Below are positions 62,180-64,000 of a stretch of DNA of 64,000 bases, in pieces (position 1 is the stretch's first letter; the number at the start of each line of letters is the position of its first letter). Location: assembly GCF_019968905.1 (NCBI RefSeq), contig NZ_CP079946.1, forward strand, positions 8,467,356 through 8,531,355, read 5' to 3'. A program made the translations under genes and the position numbers. This DNA is from Corallococcus sp. EGB (GTDB lineage: Bacteria; Myxococcota; Myxococcia; Myxococcales; Myxococcaceae). Under the pieces are notes generated by a model. The model saw nothing but the letters and a program-made list of their open reading frames with translations, was not told the DNA's origin and ran no database searches.

Positions 62180-63118
62180 ATGGATCGCTTCGACGAGATG
62201 GAGCTGTTCCTCGACATCGCCCGGCGCGGCAGCCTGTCCGCCGTCGCGCGAGCCCGGGGCGTGGCGCCCTCCACGGTGACGCTGGGGCTCCAGCGGCTGG
62301 AGGCCCGGCTGGGGGTGCGGCTGCTCGCCCGCTCCACGCGCCGGCTGTCGCTGACGCCCGAGGGCGAGGGCTACCGCGCGGACTGCGTGCGCATCCTGGC
62401 CGACCTGGCGGAGAGCGAGGCGACCGCGGGCGGGCGCGAGGGCCCCCTCACCGGCCTCCTGCGCGTCACCGCCACCAATGACTTCGGCCGCGCGCGGGTG
62501 GCGCCGCTGGTGGACGCGTTCCTCCGGCTCCACCCGGGGGTGCGCGTGGAGCTGGTGCTGAGCGACGGGGTGCTGGACCTCATCGAGGAGGGCATCGACG
62601 TGGCGCTGCGCTTCGGGCCGCTGGCGGACTCGCGGCTGACGGCGCGGCGCATCGTCTCCGGCCGGCGCGTGGTGTGCGCGGCGCCCGCGTACTGGGCCCG
62701 CCACCCGCCGCCGCGCAGGCCCGCGGACCTCCCGCGCCACAACTGCCTGGTGCTCGCGCGGCCGGGCGCGCCGCAGACGAGCTGGGCGTTCCGCGACGAG
62801 GACGGCCGCGTCTTCCACGTGCGCGTGTCCGGGGACCGCACCGCCAACGACGGCGGCGTGCTGAAGGACTGGGCCCTGGCGGGCGCGGGCGTCATCCTCA
62901 AGTCCACCTGGGATGTGGAGTCCCTGCTCGCCTCCGGCCACCTGGTGTCCGCGCTGGACCGCTTCATGCTGCCGGACATCGACCTGCACGCGGTCCACAC
63001 CGCCGGCCGCGAACCGGGCCGCCGGCTCGCGGCCTTCCTCGCGTTCCTGACTGAACACCTGCCCCCGTCCTCCGGGCCCGCCGCTCCGGGCCGGCGGCGC
63101 GCGGGCCGGAGCCGCTGA
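62180..63118 (+). CDS. LysR-family transcriptional regulator
   Basis: A 312-residue LysR regulator. N-terminal winged helix: MDRFDEMELFLDIARRGSLSAVARARGVAPSTVTLGLQRLEARLGVRLLARSTRRLSLTPEGEGY, then the periplasmic-binding-like ligand domain with VTATNDFGRARVAPLVDAFLRLHPGVRVELVLSDGVLDLIEEGIDVALRFGPLADS. The ATG at 62180 is chosen from the family's normal start, though the operator lies right before it. It presumably controls the divergent short-chain dehydrogenase and itself. The C-terminal tail is Arg/Pro-rich. Confidence 0.9.
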   Translation: MDRFDEMELFLDIARRGSLSAVARARGVAPSTVTLGLQRLEARLGVRLLARSTRRLSLTPEGEGYRADCVRILADLAESEATAGGREGPLTGLLRVTATNDFGRARVAPLVDAFLRLHPGVRVELVLSDGVLDLIEEGIDVALRFGPLADSRLTARRIVSGRRVVCAAPAYWARHPPPRRPADLPRHNCLVLARPGAPQTSWAFRDEDGRVFHVRVSGDRTANDGGVLKDWALAGAGVILKSTWDVESLLASGHLVSALDRFMLPDIDLHAVHTAGREPGRRLAAFLAFLTEHLPPSSGPAAPGRRRAGRSR

Positions 63119-63232
63119 AAGCCTTGCAATCCCTTTCTGTCCTGCCAGCAACGACAGACAGCGCTCCCGACCAGCGTCGCTTTCCCAGACAGGCCGCTAG
63201 CATCCGGCCGTTCGTGCGCTTGGGGGGACGTA

Positions 63233-64000
63233 ATGAAGATGGTCTGTGTTGGCGGGGGCCCTGCCGGGCTCTATTTCTCGATCCTGGCGAAGCTGTCCAA
63301 CCCGAAGCACGACATCACCGTCGTCGAGCGCAACCCTCCGGGCGTGACGTACGGGTGGGGCGTGGTCTTCTGGGATGACCTGCTGGACGACCTCTACCGG
63401 AACGACCCGGTGAGCGCGCGGCGCATCGCGGAGGCCGCGGCGCGCTGGGACACCCAGGAGATATACCTGCGCGGCCGGCACGCGACGCACATCGGTGGCT
63501 ATGGCTTCGCGCTGGGGCGCGACCGGCTGCTGGACATCCTCGTCCGGCGCGCGACGGGGCTGGGGGTGGACGTCCGCTTCGAGCAGGACGGCACGGACCT
63601 CTCCGCGCACATGGACGCGGACCTGGTCGTCGCCTGTGACGGCGTCAACAGCCGGCTCCGCCAGCGCCACGCGCAGCACTTCCAGACGCACGTGGAGGAG
63701 GGACGCAACAAGTACCTCTGGCTGGGCACCGACAAGGTGTTCGACGCCTTCACCTTCGCCTTCGAGGAGACGCCCGCGGGTTGGATCTGGTTCCACGGCT
63801 ACCGCTTCAACAACGCGACCAGCACCTGCATCGTGGAGTGCCAGGAGGCGACCTGGAAGAAGCTGGGCTTCGACACGCTGGGACCGGACGCCACCATCCG
63901 GAAGCTGGAGGGCATCTTCCACAGCCGGCTCCAGGGCAAATCCCTGCTCAATCAGTCGAAGGGCATGGGCCGTGCGTCCTGGCTCAACTTCAAGCGCGTC
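63233..64000 (+). CDS. FAD monooxygenase, N-terminal part (salicylyl-CoA 5-hydroxylase/anthraniloyl-CoA monooxygenase-like), cut by right edge
   Basis: The first 256 residues of a flavoprotein, open to the window edge. It begins MKMVCVGGGPAGLYFSILAKL with the FAD-binding GxGxxG, then VVERNPPGVTYGWGVVFWDD, DLVVACDGVNSRLR and ETPAGWIWFHGYRF. This matches the N-terminal hydroxylase half of bifunctional salicylyl-CoA 5-hydroxylase/anthraniloyl-CoA monooxygenase, which continues with an old-yellow-enzyme-like half in complete members. These act on CoA-linked aromatic acids in aerobic degradation. GGGGGGA precedes the ATG. Whether the second half is present lies outside the window. Confidence 0.82.
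   Translation, partial: MKMVCVGGGPAGLYFSILAKLSNPKHDITVVERNPPGVTYGWGVVFWDDLLDDLYRNDPVSARRIAEAAARWDTQEIYLRGRHATHIGGYGFALGRDRLLDILVRRATGLGVDVRFEQDGTDLSAHMDADLVVACDGVNSRLRQRHAQHFQTHVEEGRNKYLWLGTDKVFDAFTFAFEETPAGWIWFHGYRFNNATSTCIVECQEATWKKLGFDTLGPDATIRKLEGIFHSRLQGKSLLNQSKGMGRASWLNFKRV

Overview
This is a GC-rich, densely coding bacterial window. Its style is that of a fruiting myxobacterium of the Myxococcaceae (Myxococcus/Corallococcus-like). The signs are many Cys-anchored lipoproteins with Thr-Asp-Ala-Gly linkers, a protein with a MYXO-CTERM-like tail, a PilZ domain of the type expanded in Myxococcus fused to Hsp70, a receiver-DUF4388 regulator, and long GTG/ATG-overlapped operons. The genus is an inference. 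No rRNA, tRNA, CRISPR array, IS element or prophage was seen.

Left end (1-8660): a cobalamin-uptake region read entirely on the minus strand. Three separate cobalamin riboswitches (about 8425-8660, 4525-4745 and 1630-1765) each start a transcription unit. The first drives a BtuB-type TonB receptor and an overlapping Cys-rich beta-propeller lipoprotein resembling BtuG of Bacteroidetes. The second drives a Thr/Asp/Ala/Gly-linker lipoprotein and a small cell-surface lipoprotein of a kind often found beside BtuB. The third repeats this pattern (a paralogous linker lipoprotein plus another lipoprotein cut by the window edge). Together they look like a multi-component outer-surface B12-capture system.

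8700-19700: an aldo/keto reductase with a two-operator promoter, a YhcG/DUF1016 nuclease-domain protein surrounded by unusual palindromes, a small ComEA-like operon, a MarR regulator, a DUF4175 protein with a metallopeptidase-TPR partner, a DUF4142 protein and a Cys-rich lipoprotein. 19674-28662: an S9 peptidase; a DsbA/FrnE-family oxidoreductase whose active-site Cys codon is an in-frame TGA followed by a bSECIS-like hairpin (very probably a selenoprotein); an operon of PilZ-Hsp70 plus a FliB-type Cys-cluster protein; and a His-rich membrane protein of unknown role.

28785-33100: an accessory stretch with a second aldo/keto reductase, a broken reductase, an MmyB-type regulator, a divergent HxlR regulator/glutathione S-transferase pair and a broken quinone oxidoreductase. 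33171-47904: beta-propeller-like lipoprotein, MoxR-DUF58-BatA operon, NagZ-like glycosidase, several lipoproteins, a thiol peroxidase with a histone-H1-like tail, a NiCoT-like metal transporter, a DUF4388 response regulator, an O-methyltransferase and a metallo-beta-lactamase-fold lipoprotein.

48052-64000: a MocR/PdxR regulator diverging from a NIPSNAP gene, small proteins, a secreted-type DNA/RNA endonuclease, then a tight five-gene minus-strand operon (54654-59453) encoding a type III polyketide synthase, an ICMT-type methyltransferase, an acyl carrier protein, a fatty acyl-AMP ligase and an FAD oxidoreductase. This is a probable alkylresorcinol, alkylpyrone or alkylquinone lipid pathway. 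After it come a broken Cys-rich gene, a carboxypeptidase-regulatory-like lipoprotein, a divergent SDR/LysR pair and the start of a salicylyl/anthraniloyl-CoA-hydroxylase-like FAD enzyme that runs off the right edge.
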